A stretch of 64,000 nt of DNA, from contig CAVSWP010000008.1 of NCBI GenBank assembly GCA_963731665.1, positions 124,001 to 188,000 of the forward strand, written 5' to 3'. Below the pieces are notes generated by a model. It searched no databases and was not told the DNA's origin. It saw only the letters and a program-made list of their open reading frames with translations. The translations under genes and the position numbers were made by a program. This stretch comes from Chersky-840 sp035604715. GTDB lineage: Bacteria; Actinomycetota; Acidimicrobiia; Acidimicrobiales; UBA8190. Within the stretch, counting starts at the first letter, position 1, and each line of letters starts with the position of its first letter. This document shows positions 34,459-43,495 of the stretch, in pieces.

Positions 34459-36954
34459 TCAGTCCGACGGCGACCAGCCGGGGGGAAACGGTGACTTGAT
34501 CGCCACCAGCAATTCCCAGGCAGCCCGGCAGCGCTGGTAGCCCGCGGCCCGGTAGCGGACCGGGTTGCCCGGCATCCACAGGGCGGGGGTGTCGAACCAG
34601 AACGCCGTGCTGTCATCCTCGTAGGTCGTGCGGTACACGCCGTACCCTGTCGTGAGGGCGTCGGCGACGAGGTCCTGACGCCCGCTGGATTGCCCGACGC
34701 TGTGCATGAGCGCGGCGGTGAAGTACGAGCCCCCGGGCCACACGGCGGCGCCCTGCACGGTGTCGACAGGCTGGCCCGACACCTCCACGGCGTTTACCGC
34801 CCCCAGTTGCGCGCCGGCCACCCCCATGACGTTGAGGCGGTACACCTGGCTCAGATGCGACGCCATGCGCTGGCGATCGAGCACGTCGGGCAGCCCGTCC
34901 CGGCTCCCGTAACGCTGGCCGCACAAGGCGTCGGCGAGCACCGCCATACCGAAGGGGCCGTCACTGTCGAGCTGGTAGTAGCCCCCGTCCTCGTTCCACA
35001 GGACCGCTTCGGTGGTGGAGCGGGCCTGGGCGGCGGCCGCGGACCACTTCGCCTGTTGCTCGGGCGTGTCGAAGACCGAGGCGAAGTCGGCCATGGCATC
35101 GAAGGCGCCGATGGTGAGCGCGGCGACGTAGATCGCCACCCCGTCCATCTCGAGCGCGTCGTAGGTCGTGCACCACCCGTGTGCATCGGGGATCCCGTCG
35201 GCGTCGACGTCGAGCGACAACAGATGGGTCATGGTCCGGCGTAGGGCCGGGTAGACCTCGGCGCCAAAGGTGTCGTCGCCGGTGTAGACCCAGTAGGCGT
35301 GGGCCTGCTGGACGAACTTCGTCGGCAGGTCGAGCCAGTCCACACGCAGCGGAAGCTCTCCCGGGCGCGTGGCGGAGTACTGGCTGACGACGAACCAGGG
35401 ATCGTCAACCGGTGAACCGGCATCATGCGGAGTGCGCCCGAGGGGGTCGGCGTTCACCATGTCCGCCCATCCCAGCAGCAGGTCGTGCTCGATGGAGGGG
35501 AACAGTTCCAGGAGATGTCGAGCCTCGTAATGGCGCACGTCCATCGACTCGCAGTCCCGGAACACGTCGGTCTCGACGGTGAAGTACAGGTGTTGACCGT
35601 CCCGGGCCCCAAAGCGCTTGGGCTTGGAGATACACCCGTTCTCCCAGAAGACACCACCGAACACGTCGTAGTAGAGCTCGTTGAGCGCCGCACCCCGCAG
35701 CCACAGCGGATAGGCGGGGTCATTGGCCACCAGGCCCCACCAGGCGTCGATGGCCCGCTCGAGACCCGACACGTCGTCCAGCAGGTCGCGAGCGATGGCC
35801 CACCCCTGAAACGACCCCGGGTACCACTCCGTGTAGCGCTTGCGCCATCGGGTCCCGTCGACCGGGTTGCGGAACTGGACAACAGGGAAGTCCCAGGCCA
35901 GCGCGAACGTGGCGGCGCGTTTCTCTCCGGGTGCCAACGAGAACGACACGCACACCGCGCCGGCGAGCCCGAGCCGTCTCGGATCGAGAGGGCCGTCGGG
36001 GAGCTGACCCGAGCGAAGCGCCGCCAGGAGGTCGGTGCCGTCGCCGTCGCCGGCCCAATCCTGGGTGCCACTGACGACCGAGCCGGTCGGCCCGCGCGCC
36101 GCGATGACCCACTCGGTGCGCTGGGTCTCGGGCACGTTGGCGGGGTCCTCGGCCTGGAGCCGGACCCCCACGGTGCCCGGCTCCCGGACCAACGACGAAC
36201 GCAGGCCCTGGCGCGTGTAGTCGTACTGGTGGGTGGGCAACCGGAACGGCGCGTTGGGAAAGCTGAACATGCAGGCCACCTCGGCAGGGGCGTTGGTGGG
36301 GTTGGAGACCGCCAGTTGGAAGAGCCCACCGGGCAGGGACGAACGCCGTTCGTCACGGGCCACGAAGGGGGTGAGCTGCTTGAGCGCCACCGGCAGGGGC
36401 AGGCCTTGGTAGACGAACCACGCCTTGGGGAACAGGGCGGCATAGATACCGTCCCCGGGGTCGATCACCGGCCAGGCGGGAAGGACGTCCTCGGTGGCAA
36501 GCGTCTGGGCCACCGCACCGGCGGGCGTGGTGATCTGGACGTGGAACGCCGCTTGCGACAGGTAGCGGTCCTCGAACCCGCTGTTGGCCGGCGAGCCCCA
36601 GTGCGAGCCCAGGGAGTCGTCCCCACCGATGTCGAGGTGCCAGGGGCCGAACGATCCCGAGAGGTTGAGCATGAACGCTCCCGTCCCGATGCCGCCCACG
36701 GGGATCCCTCGCTTGGTGCGGCTCTCCGGCCGAGCCGAGGTGCCCAGGGGCGAGAGCGTGCCGGTGGCTCCCGGCGGATGGCTCCCGAGCGCACGGCGCC
36801 AGGCGGCATCGGGGATCGCCCACAGATCCGCCCCGCCCAGGAGCCCGACGGGGTCGTCAGGGTCGTCGTCGCTCGGCCCGCACCCCGCCAGACCGGCGGC
36901 CGCCGCGGCCGCCAGCGGCGCCAGGCCGAGCAATTGCCGCCTCGACATCCTCAT
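34459..36954 (-). CDS. GH116-family glycosidase (beta-glucosidase/glucosylceramidase type), secreted lipoprotein
   Basis: About 831 residues. A Tat-like and lipobox N-terminus (SRRQLLGLAPLAAAAAAGLAGC) predicts an exported lipoprotein. The GBA2-like N-terminal beta domain has GIPVGGIGTGAFMLNLSGSFGPW. The (alpha/alpha)6 catalytic domain contains RGAALNELYYDVFGG, whose Glu matches the GH116 nucleophile region, and DADGIPDAHGWCTTYDALEMDGVAIYVAALTIGAF, the region of the acid/base Asp. Residue assignments are from memory of the family. I choose ATG 36954; ATG 36948 or the upstream start at 36978 are alternatives. The substrate is probably a beta-glucoside or beta-xyloside outside the cell. No transporter or other glycosidase is adjacent. 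Confidence 0.88.
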   Translation of the reverse strand: MRMSRRQLLGLAPLAAAAAAGLAGCGPSDDDPDDPVGLLGGADLWAIPDAAWRRALGSHPPGATGTLSPLGTSARPESRTKRGIPVGGIGTGAFMLNLSGSFGPWHLDIGGDDSLGSHWGSPANSGFEDRYLSQAAFHVQITTPAGAVAQTLATEDVLPAWPVIDPGDGIYAALFPKAWFVYQGLPLPVALKQLTPFVARDERRSSLPGGLFQLAVSNPTNAPAEVACMFSFPNAPFRLPTHQYDYTRQGLRSSLVREPGTVGVRLQAEDPANVPETQRTEWVIAARGPTGSVVSGTQDWAGDGDGTDLLAALRSGQLPDGPLDPRRLGLAGAVCVSFSLAPGEKRAATFALAWDFPVVQFRNPVDGTRWRKRYTEWYPGSFQGWAIARDLLDDVSGLERAIDAWWGLVANDPAYPLWLRGAALNELYYDVFGGVFWENGCISKPKRFGARDGQHLYFTVETDVFRDCESMDVRHYEARHLLELFPSIEHDLLLGWADMVNADPLGRTPHDAGSPVDDPWFVVSQYSATRPGELPLRVDWLDLPTKFVQQAHAYWVYTGDDTFGAEVYPALRRTMTHLLSLDVDADGIPDAHGWCTTYDALEMDGVAIYVAALTIGAFDAMADFASVFDTPEQQAKWSAAAAQARSTTEAVLWNEDGGYYQLDSDGPFGMAVLADALCGQRYGSRDGLPDVLDRQRMASHLSQVYRLNVMGVAGAQLGAVNAVEVSGQPVDTVQGAAVWPGGSYFTAALMHSVGQSSGRQDLVADALTTGYGVYRTTYEDDSTAFWFDTPALWMPGNPVRYRAAGYQRCRAAWELLVAIKSPFPPGWSPSD

Positions 36955-37089
36955 GACCGAGGGTCCTCGCCAACCCAAGGCGTCGAGCCCCCGTGGAGCG
37001 CGGACACGAGGTCAGCCATGACTCTTCGATTGTGGCCGACTCCTCGCCGGTTGGGTCGTCACCCGACCCCCGGCGTCGAAGAGAGGCGG

Positions 37090-37596
37090 TCAGTCGCCGG
37101 CCACGACGACGAGATCCACGCCCTGAGCCCGGAGGTCCACCGAGGCGTTGTCCCGGGCGTACCCCAGGCCCTGCACGTTGAAGAGCAGCACCGGGTCCTC
37201 GCCCAGCGGGAAGGGGCCCCAGTGCCATGTCCCGCGACGGAGGACGACGGAGTCGAGCTTCTCCAGGCGAAAGGCCCGCACGGTGTCAAGACCGGCCGGG
37301 GTCGACAGGTCGGCGTCGGCAGGCGCCACGGCGAGCACCGACGGTCCGTTGAGGGCCAGGAGGACCTGGGTGTGCGTGTCATGGCGATACATCCGTTCGC
37401 AGCGCAGCCCCCCACCGTCGCGCTCGACCTCGTCGGGAGCGTGGCTGATCACGTTCACGTGGGGGTCTCCCCACTGGTACTCGAGCCGATCGGCCCCGTC
37501 GGTGGGGTCGGTGTCGGCCACCGGCACCCAGCCGAACGGCGCCCACTGCTCGGGCACCACCGGCCCGGCGACGAGTCGCCTTGCGGCTTCGGCCAT
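37090..37596 (-). CDS. Ureidoglycolate lyase-like protein (AllA family)
   Basis: A 168-residue cupin-fold protein of the ureidoglycolate lyase family, which in purine breakdown releases urea from ureidoglycolate to give glyoxylate. Family segments are ARRLVAGPVVPEQWAPFGWVP, the RCERMYRHDTHTQVLLALNG motif with metal-type His residues, and VLRRGTWHWGPFPLG. ATG 37596 has AGGGGG six bases upstream. It is divergent from a cupin gene and near a glyoxylate-reductase-like dehydrogenase, which fits glyoxylate handling. No other allantoin genes are visible, so the true substrate is uncertain. Confidence 0.82.
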   Translation of the reverse strand: MAEAARRLVAGPVVPEQWAPFGWVPVADTDPTDGADRLEYQWGDPHVNVISHAPDEVERDGGGLRCERMYRHDTHTQVLLALNGPSVLAVAPADADLSTPAGLDTVRAFRLEKLDSVVLRRGTWHWGPFPLGEDPVLLFNVQGLGYARDNASVDLRAQGVDLVVVAGD

Positions 37597-37670
37597 GTGC
37601 CACCCCCTGATCTACGCTGACGGCGCCGTCAGTCTACGGCGTGTGAACCGGGAACGAGGAGGACGAGGCA

Positions 37671-38054
37671 ATGGACGTTCGCAGCATCGAGGACGTGGAG
37701 CCCGTGGTCGAGCACAACGGCACGGTCCCGGTGTGGTGGCTGTTCAAGTCGCGCGAGATGAAGGAGATCACCGACGGCGGATTCCTCGAGCTCGTGAACG
37801 AGTTCGAGGTGGCCGGAGGCGGCTACGTCGACCCGCACTCCCACCCGACGCACGAGTTCTACTACGTGACCTCCGGGCGCGGAATCATGACCATCGAAGG
37901 CGAGGATCGCCCCATCAACCAGGGGGACCTGGTGCACATCCCTCCCGACCAGGTGCACAGCCTCCGACCCGTGAGCGACCACGCGCCCATCCATTGTTTC
38001 TGCTTCGCCATCGGCGTGAAGGGCTCGGGCCCGATCGACTACACCAATCACTGA
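37671..38054 (+). CDS. Cupin-domain protein
   Basis: A single-domain cupin of 127 residues. The metal-binding motif 1 is clear (GGGYVDPHSHPTHEFYYVTSGRG, with three His and Glu), and motif 2 is GDLVHIPPDQVHSLRP. GAGGAGG lies just before ATG 37671. Such small cupins may be isomerases, dioxygenases or sugar-binding proteins; there is no decisive feature. It is followed 56 bp later by a hydroxyacid dehydrogenase gene and is divergent from the AllA-like gene, suggesting one small-acid metabolic unit. Confidence 0.88.
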   Translation: MDVRSIEDVEPVVEHNGTVPVWWLFKSREMKEITDGGFLELVNEFEVAGGGYVDPHSHPTHEFYYVTSGRGIMTIEGEDRPINQGDLVHIPPDQVHSLRPVSDHAPIHCFCFAIGVKGSGPIDYTNH

Positions 38055-38110
38055 TCGGTGGTCGACGGCGCCGTGACGGTCGGGCCCAGCGAGCCGGACC
38101 CAACGAACCC

Positions 38111-39061
38111 GTGGCCCGCGTCCTCGTGACCCGCCGGCTCCCCGAGGGGGGCCTCGAACCGCTGGTCGAAGGGGGCCACGACGTCGTGCAGCGCGCCGCG
38201 GACACCCCCTACACCCACGAGGAGCTCGTCGACCTGGCCGGCACCGTCGACGCCATCGTGTGCCTGCTCACCGATCGTGTGGACGAGTTCGTCCTCCGAG
38301 CGGGCGCCACCGGGGGGCTGCGCGTGGTGGCGAACGTGGCGGTGGGTTACGACAACATCGACGTCGGTGCCGCCCGCCAGCTGGGCGTGGCCGTGTGCAA
38401 CACCCCCGGCGTCCTCGACGAGACCACCGCCGACGTGGCCTTCTTGCTCGTGTTGGGCGCATCTCGGCTGGCCTCGGAAGCCGAGAGGGACCTGCGCGCC
38501 GGCACGTGGTCGGGCTGGGGTATCACCCAGTACCTGGGTCACGACGTGCACGGCGCCACGTTGGGCCTCGTCGGCTACGGGCGCATCGGCCAGGCCGTGG
38601 CCCGGCGGGCGGCGGGGTTCGGCATGCAGGTCCGGCACCACACCCGCCATCCGACGGGAATGCCCGGGTACGTGGCGGAGCTCGACGAGCTCCTCACCCA
38701 CTCGGACATCGTGAGCATCCACGTTCCCCTGAGCGACAGCACCAGGCACCTCATCGGGGCCCGGGAGCTGGCTCTCCTGCGCCCCCACGCGGTCGTGGTC
38801 AACACGGCCCGGGGGCCGGTGGTCGACGAGGAGGCGCTCGCCGATGCCCTGCACGCCGGCACCGTGTTCGCGGCGGGCCTCGACGTCTACGAACGCGAGC
38901 CCGCCGTCCACCCCCGTTTGCTCAGCGCCCCCCGCACGATGCTGCTCCCCCATATCGCCAGCGCCAGCCGCGCCACCCGGACACAGATGGCCCGCGTCGC
39001 CTGCGACGACGTCTGCGCGGTGCTCGCCGGTCTCCGACCGGCCAACCTCGTGACCGCCTGA
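38111..39061 (+). CDS. D-2-hydroxyacid dehydrogenase (glyoxylate/hydroxypyruvate reductase-like)
   Basis: A 316-residue NAD(P)-dependent dehydrogenase that interconverts a 2-keto acid and a D-2-hydroxy acid. Landmarks: LRVVANVAVGYDNIDVGAA, the nucleotide-binding GLVGYGRIGQAVARRA, NTARGPVVDEEALADALHAG (catalytic Arg region), AAGLDVYEREP with Glu, and LLPHIASAS (catalytic His). GTG 38111 begins the conserved VARVLVTRRLPE start. It is most like glyoxylate reductase (GyaR). Nearby genes (AllA-like and RraA-like) deal with glyoxylate and keto acids, which supports that assignment. Confidence 0.92.
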   Translation: MARVLVTRRLPEGGLEPLVEGGHDVVQRAADTPYTHEELVDLAGTVDAIVCLLTDRVDEFVLRAGATGGLRVVANVAVGYDNIDVGAARQLGVAVCNTPGVLDETTADVAFLLVLGASRLASEAERDLRAGTWSGWGITQYLGHDVHGATLGLVGYGRIGQAVARRAAGFGMQVRHHTRHPTGMPGYVAELDELLTHSDIVSIHVPLSDSTRHLIGARELALLRPHAVVVNTARGPVVDEEALADALHAGTVFAAGLDVYEREPAVHPRLLSAPRTMLLPHIASASRATRTQMARVACDDVCAVLAGLRPANLVTA

Positions 39062-39077
39062 GCGTCCGGCGGCTGCT

Positions 39078-39716
39078 TCAGGCGTCGCGCACCGGTGAGG
39101 GGTCGAGCGAGAGCAGCTCGAGGGTCGTCCGCCCCTGACGCAGCGCGCCGAACACGGCCTGCTCCTTGTCGGTCCGGGCCCGCCCGGCCGCCAGGACGTC
39201 GTCGAGGGTGGCTCCGGTCACCACCGCCACGCCGTCGGCGTCTCCCACCAGCCAGTCGCCCGCGGCGATGGACACGCCACCCACCTTGACCGGCGTGCCC
39301 ACCGTGCCCGGTCGGTTCTTCGACGCCCCCCGCAACGCCACCGCGGTGGCGAACACCGGGAACCCGTGGGCCTGCAGTGCGGTCGTATCCCGGACACCGC
39401 CGTCGATCACCAGGCCGGCCACGCCCCGGGCCTGGGCCGCGGTGGTGAGCACCTCGCCCCAGTACCCGAACTCGTCTTCGTCGCCTACGTCGACCGCCAG
39501 CGCGCTTCCCCGGGGGGCGTTGGCCACGGCCACGTGGATGGCGAGGTTGTCTCCCGGGCTACAGCGCACCGGATAGGCGGGCGCCGCCAGGCGGGCGGCG
39601 GGCCACAGCGCCCGGACCCGGGCCCGCATGGGCCGGCCGCCCGACTCGCCCACCGTGGCCGCGCCCAGCGCCAAGAGCTCGGCGACGGGGTCGGGCGAGG
39701 GCGCGGTGCCGGGCAT
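39078..39716 (-). CDS. RraA-like / 4-hydroxy-4-methyl-2-oxoglutarate aldolase family protein
   Basis: A 212-residue RraA-fold protein. Landmarks: GRPMRARVRALWPAARLAAPAYPVRCSPGDNLAIHVA, GEVLTTAAQARGVAGLVIDGGVRDTTAL (the GGxRD aldolase motif), and PVKVGGVSIAAGDWLVGDADGVAVV. With GGVRD and the Asp of GDADGV it keeps the residues of class II HMG/CHA aldolases, so an aldolase or oxaloacetate decarboxylase role is more likely than RNase E regulation. ATG 39716 is chosen at the first conserved stretch. It converges with the hydroxyacid dehydrogenase. Confidence 0.88.
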   Translation of the reverse strand: MPGTAPSPDPVAELLALGAATVGESGGRPMRARVRALWPAARLAAPAYPVRCSPGDNLAIHVAVANAPRGSALAVDVGDEDEFGYWGEVLTTAAQARGVAGLVIDGGVRDTTALQAHGFPVFATAVALRGASKNRPGTVGTPVKVGGVSIAAGDWLVGDADGVAVVTGATLDDVLAAGRARTDKEQAVFGALRQGRTTLELLSLDPSPVRDA

Positions 39717-39747
39717 GGGAAGGCGAGCGTAGCGACCGACGCCCGGG

Positions 39748-40638
39748 TCAGCGACCGTCGACGGCGGCGTCGACCAACCCCACCATGGCCTCGAGCTGCT
39801 CGAGATAGTGGGCTCGGGACTCGTGACGGAAACGCAGCGACAGGCCGGTGGCGCCGATGGCGCCATAGGCCCGCACCGTCGCCGCCGTGGCCTCGGGCTC
39901 TCCCGCCGGGTCGAGAGGCGGCTCGGGGGCGAGCACGACGTCGAGACTCGGCTCCCGGGCCTCGATGGCGTCAACGACGTCGTCGGCGCCCAGCACCGCG
40001 CCCAGCTGGTCGAGCGACAGGCCGAAGGGAATCCACCCGTCACCCAATGCCAGGGCGCGTCGCAAAGAGCGGCGGCTGCGTCCGCCCACCCAGATGGGGA
40101 GCCGGGCCTGGACCCCGCTGGGCTCGACCACGAAGCCCGAGTACTGGAAATGCGTCCCCGCGTAGCTCGGGACGCGCTGGGAGAACGACGCGCGAATGGC
40201 ACGCAGCGCATCATCGGCTCGAGCACCCCGATCGGCGAACGACGCGCCGAGCACCTCGAACTCCGCTTCGAGCGATCCCACCCCGACTCCGAGGATGACG
40301 CGCCCTCCGCTGGCGACGTCGAGGGTGCCGTAGCGCTTCACCACCTCGAGCGGGTGGTGGTACGCGAGCACCAGGACATGCGACAGCAGCCTGATGGACC
40401 GCGTCGAGGCGGCGATGAAGCTCAAAGTCGTGAGCGGGTCCCAGTACCGGCCGCCGCGTGACGAGGCGCTGTCCTCGGGGACGGCGATGTGCTCGGGACA
40501 CGACACCCACCCGTATCCGAGGTCCTCGGCGGAGCGCGCCACCTCGATGATGTCGTCGATCCCTCCCTGCTGCTCCCACTGCGCCACCGGGAAACGGGGG
40601 TTCAGGTTCACCACCGGCGTCACGATCCCCAAACGCAC
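39748..40638 (-). CDS. LLM-class F420-dependent-type oxidoreductase
   Basis: A luciferase-like TIM-barrel oxidoreductase of 296 residues. The typical core is visible: VSCPEHIAVP, LTTLSFIAASTRSIRLLSHVLVLAYHHPLEVVKRYGTLDVASGGRVILGVGVG in continuous form, and PIWVGGRSRRSLRRALALGDGWIP. These match actinobacterial TIGR03619-type F420-dependent enzymes, but cofactor choice (F420 or FMN) is inferred from the family. GTG 40638 has AGGAGG seven bases upstream. The substrate is unknown. Confidence 0.9.
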   Translation of the reverse strand: MRLGIVTPVVNLNPRFPVAQWEQQGGIDDIIEVARSAEDLGYGWVSCPEHIAVPEDSASSRGGRYWDPLTTLSFIAASTRSIRLLSHVLVLAYHHPLEVVKRYGTLDVASGGRVILGVGVGSLEAEFEVLGASFADRGARADDALRAIRASFSQRVPSYAGTHFQYSGFVVEPSGVQARLPIWVGGRSRRSLRRALALGDGWIPFGLSLDQLGAVLGADDVVDAIEAREPSLDVVLAPEPPLDPAGEPEATAATVRAYGAIGATGLSLRFRHESRAHYLEQLEAMVGLVDAAVDGR

Positions 40639-40789
40639 CGACCGGCCTCCTCAGGTGCCGGGGCGGACTCTTCCCGCTCCGACGGGCACCCATGATGGCC
40701 TGTTCCCGAGCACCGGTCCCCTTTTCCCCCACCCGGGGCCGCCGCCTACCCTGGTGCGGATCGAGATCGACGGACCCGAGGAGGACCCC

Positions 40790-41110
40790 ATGGCGAAGTA
40801 CCTGCTCCAGGTGACCTACACCCAACAAGGATTGAAAGGCGTCGCCACCAAGGGTGGTTCGGCCCGGGAGAAAGCAGCCACCGAGGCCGCCCAAAGCGTC
40901 GGGGGCACGCTCGACGCCTTCTACTTCGCCTTCGGGGACAGCGACGTGGTCGTCATCGCCGATTTCCCCGACAACGTCTCGGCGGCGGCGCTCGCCCTCG
41001 CCGTCGGCGCCGGTGGCGGCGCGTCGGTGCGCACCACGCCGCTCATGACGGCCAAGGAGATCGACAAGGCCGCCAAGAAGCAGGTCACCTACCAACCACC
41101 CAGCGGCTGA
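40790..41110 (+). CDS. GYD-domain protein
   Basis: A small protein of 106 residues with a ferredoxin-like (dimeric alpha-beta barrel) fold of the GYD family. The core is YLLQVTYTQQGLKGVATKGGSAREKAATEAAQSVGG, followed by YFAFGDSDVVVIADFPDNVSAAALALAV. The name-giving motif appears here as FGDSD. GAGGAGG precedes ATG 40790. The function of the family is not established. The gene stands alone between the LLM gene and the TSUP transporter gene. Confidence 0.9.
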   Translation: MAKYLLQVTYTQQGLKGVATKGGSAREKAATEAAQSVGGTLDAFYFAFGDSDVVVIADFPDNVSAAALALAVGAGGGASVRTTPLMTAKEIDKAAKKQVTYQPPSG

Positions 41111-41140
41111 CCTCTCGCCGACCACCGGCGGCGGGCGGGG

Positions 41141-41890
41141 TCACACCAGCAGGGCAATGGCGGCGGCGACGCCCACGGCGATGATGACGACGCGCAGGAG
41201 CGGGGCCGGGAGCCGACGACCCAGCGTCCCGCCCACCTGCCCCCCCACCACAGATCCCGCCGCCAGCAGCCCGGCGGCCTCCCACGAGACGTGGGCGAAC
41301 ACCATGAAGAGCAGCGCGGCGATCCCGTTGACGAGAAAGGCAAGCACGTTCTTATCGGCGTTGAGCCGCTGCAAGTCGTCGGCGAAGAAAATGCCCAACA
41401 GCGAAAGGAGGATCACCCCCTGCGCCGCCCCGAAGTACCCCCCGTACACGCCGGTCAGGAACACCGACGCGAACAGCGCCGGACCGCCGTGCTCGTGGCG
41501 AACGCGATTGCCGGACAGGCTCGCCGACAGGCGGGGCTGCAGCGCAACCAGGATGCAGGCCACCAGGATGAGAGCGGGCACGACGTGACGGAACACACTG
41601 CCCGGGAGCACCAGGAGCAGGACCGCCCCGGTGATCCCCCCCGCCACCGAGGCGACTCCCAGGATGAGCAGACGCGGCCGCTGGCCGCGCAGCTCTGAGC
41701 GATAGGCGATGGCGCCGCTCAACGAGCCCGGCACGAGCCCCACGGTGTTGCTGACATTGGCGACGACAGGTGAGAACCCGAATGCCAACAGGGTGGGAAA
41801 GGTGATGAGCGACCCCGAGCCGACGATGGTGTTGATGGTCCCCGCCACCAAGCCCACGCCCACGATGGCCAGGGCTTCGAGCGCGGACAT
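41141..41890 (-). CDS. TSUP-family (TauE/SafE) membrane transporter
   Basis: An integral membrane protein of 249 residues with about seven to eight segments. The TauE/SafE repeat is seen at the N-terminus (GLVAGTINTIVGSGSLITFPTLLAFGFSPVVANVSNTVGL) and again in the middle (GVYGGYFGAAQGVILLSLLGIFF). Members export or import sulfite, sulfonates or organic acids; the substrate cannot be read here. ATG 41890. It is divergent from the LigD-type ligase, 39 bp away. Confidence 0.92.
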   Translation of the reverse strand: MSALEALAIVGVGLVAGTINTIVGSGSLITFPTLLAFGFSPVVANVSNTVGLVPGSLSGAIAYRSELRGQRPRLLILGVASVAGGITGAVLLLVLPGSVFRHVVPALILVACILVALQPRLSASLSGNRVRHEHGGPALFASVFLTGVYGGYFGAAQGVILLSLLGIFFADDLQRLNADKNVLAFLVNGIAALLFMVFAHVSWEAAGLLAAGSVVGGQVGGTLGRRLPAPLLRVVIIAVGVAAAIALLV

Positions 41891-41929
41891 GGGAAGGGTC
41901 TACCGGAGTGGGCGGGAGGGCTCAACACC

Positions 41930-43495
41930 GTGCGGGCGAAACCGGCCGCCGTCCTCCACGCCGCCCCCGACGCGGTGACCGACAAGCCCCGGCGCCCGCC
42001 GGTGCCCAGGACCGACCGCCGCGGGGCGCGCCCCAACGACGCGCTGAGCACCTACCGCGCCAAGCGCGACGCCACCCGGACCCCCGAGCCCGTGCCGCCC
42101 CCGGCACCGCCGCGCCGGCGACGAACAACCTCGGGCTCGAAAAAAGCCGCCCCTATCGCCAACCGGTTCGTGGTCCAAGAGCACCATGCCCGGGCCCTGC
42201 ACTGGGACTTCAGGCTCGAACGCGACGGCGTGCTGGCGTCGTGGGCGGTCCCCAAGGGCGTACCCCTCGACCGCGGCGCCCGCCGCCTGGCCGTGCAGAC
42301 CGAGGACCATCCCTTGGAGTACTCCACCTTTGAAGGCGAGATCCCCGACCACCAGTACGGCGCGGGCACGGTGTCGATCTGGGACCGGGGCACGTACGAC
42401 ACCGAGAAATGGTCGGACCGCGAGGTCATGGTGGTCCTGCACGGCACCCGCCTCCAGGGCAGGTACGTGCTCATCCGCACGGGAGCCAAGAACTGGATCA
42501 TGCAGCGCATGGACGAGTCCGTGGCGCGCGACCCCATGCCGGAGCTCGTGCGGCCCATGTTGGCGGTCCCGGGCCCCCTTCCCGCCGTGGAGGCCGGTTG
42601 GGGATTCGAGTTCAAGTGGGACGGCATACGAACGGTGGCCTACGTGCGCGGCGGCCGGATCCGCCTGCTGTCCCGCAACGACCTCGACGTCACCGTCAGC
42701 TACCCCGAGCTGCGCCACGCGGGCGAGGCGCTCGGCAGCCGCGACGCCGTGCTCGATGGCGAGATCGTGGCCTTCGACCAGTCCGCCCGACCGAGTTTCT
42801 CCCTGCTCCAGCAACGGATGCACGTGACCGACCCCACCAAGGCCCGCCGTCTCGCCGACGAGACCCCGGTGGTGTACCTCGTCTTCGACGTCTTGTACCT
42901 CGACGGACGGCGCACGATCGACCTCTCGTACCGGCGCCGACGCCAGGCCCTCGACGGCATCGAGTTCGGCACCGGCAATCTCGTGGTCCCGCCGTGGTTC
43001 GACGGCGACGGCGCCGACGTCCTGCGCGCCTCGAGCGAGCAGGGACTCGAGGGCGTCGTGGCCAAGCGCCTCGACAGCCCGTACCAGCCGGGTCGGCGCA
43101 GCCGGGACTGGGTCAAGGTCAAGCTGACGCGGGCCCAGGAGGTGGTGATCGTCGGCTGGACGCCCGGGCGCGGCCGACGCCAGGACTCCATCGGCTCGTT
43201 GCTCCTGGGGATCCCGCGCGGCGACGGACTCGTGTACGTCGGCCGGGTGGGCACGGGGCTGACCGACGCCATGTTGCGCGATCTGGCGGCGCGCCTCGAG
43301 CCGCTGCGCACCGACCGCCCACCACTGCTCGACGCGCTGCCCCCGGCCCAGGCGGCCGAGGCCCGGTGGGTGGAGCCCCGACTGGTGGGCGAGGTCACCT
43401 ACTCCCAGTGGACGGCCGACCGGCGATTGCGCCACCCGTCGTGGCGCGGCCTGCGCCCCGACAAGAGCGTCGCCGACGTCAAAGCGGAAAGCTGA
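41930..43495 (+). CDS. ligD: LigD-type ATP-dependent DNA ligase with 3'-phosphoesterase domain
   Basis: A 521-residue protein with two domains of the NHEJ ligase LigD. Residues 75-190 are the 3'-phosphoesterase domain (FVVQEHHARALHWDFRLERDGVLASWAVPKG, EDHPLEYSTFEGEIPDHQYGAG). Residues 200-510 are the ligase: motif I FEFKWDGIR (Lys nucleophile), VLDGEIVAFD, and EGVVAKRLDSPYQPG, followed by WVKVKL. The primase/polymerase domain of full LigD is absent, as in split systems. GTG 41930 has GGGAGGG nine bases upstream. No ku gene is in the window; a partner Ku and polymerase are expected elsewhere. Confidence 0.93.
   Translation: MRAKPAAVLHAAPDAVTDKPRRPPVPRTDRRGARPNDALSTYRAKRDATRTPEPVPPPAPPRRRRTTSGSKKAAPIANRFVVQEHHARALHWDFRLERDGVLASWAVPKGVPLDRGARRLAVQTEDHPLEYSTFEGEIPDHQYGAGTVSIWDRGTYDTEKWSDREVMVVLHGTRLQGRYVLIRTGAKNWIMQRMDESVARDPMPELVRPMLAVPGPLPAVEAGWGFEFKWDGIRTVAYVRGGRIRLLSRNDLDVTVSYPELRHAGEALGSRDAVLDGEIVAFDQSARPSFSLLQQRMHVTDPTKARRLADETPVVYLVFDVLYLDGRRTIDLSYRRRRQALDGIEFGTGNLVVPPWFDGDGADVLRASSEQGLEGVVAKRLDSPYQPGRRSRDWVKVKLTRAQEVVIVGWTPGRGRRQDSIGSLLLGIPRGDGLVYVGRVGTGLTDAMLRDLAARLEPLRTDRPPLLDALPPAQAAEARWVEPRLVGEVTYSQWTADRRLRHPSWRGLRPDKSVADVKAES

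Noticed and set aside
35425..37620. 731-codon plus-strand frame opposite the GH116 and AllA-like genes
   Set aside because: It has no recognisable domain and shadow-type composition; the minus-strand genes have strong family motifs.
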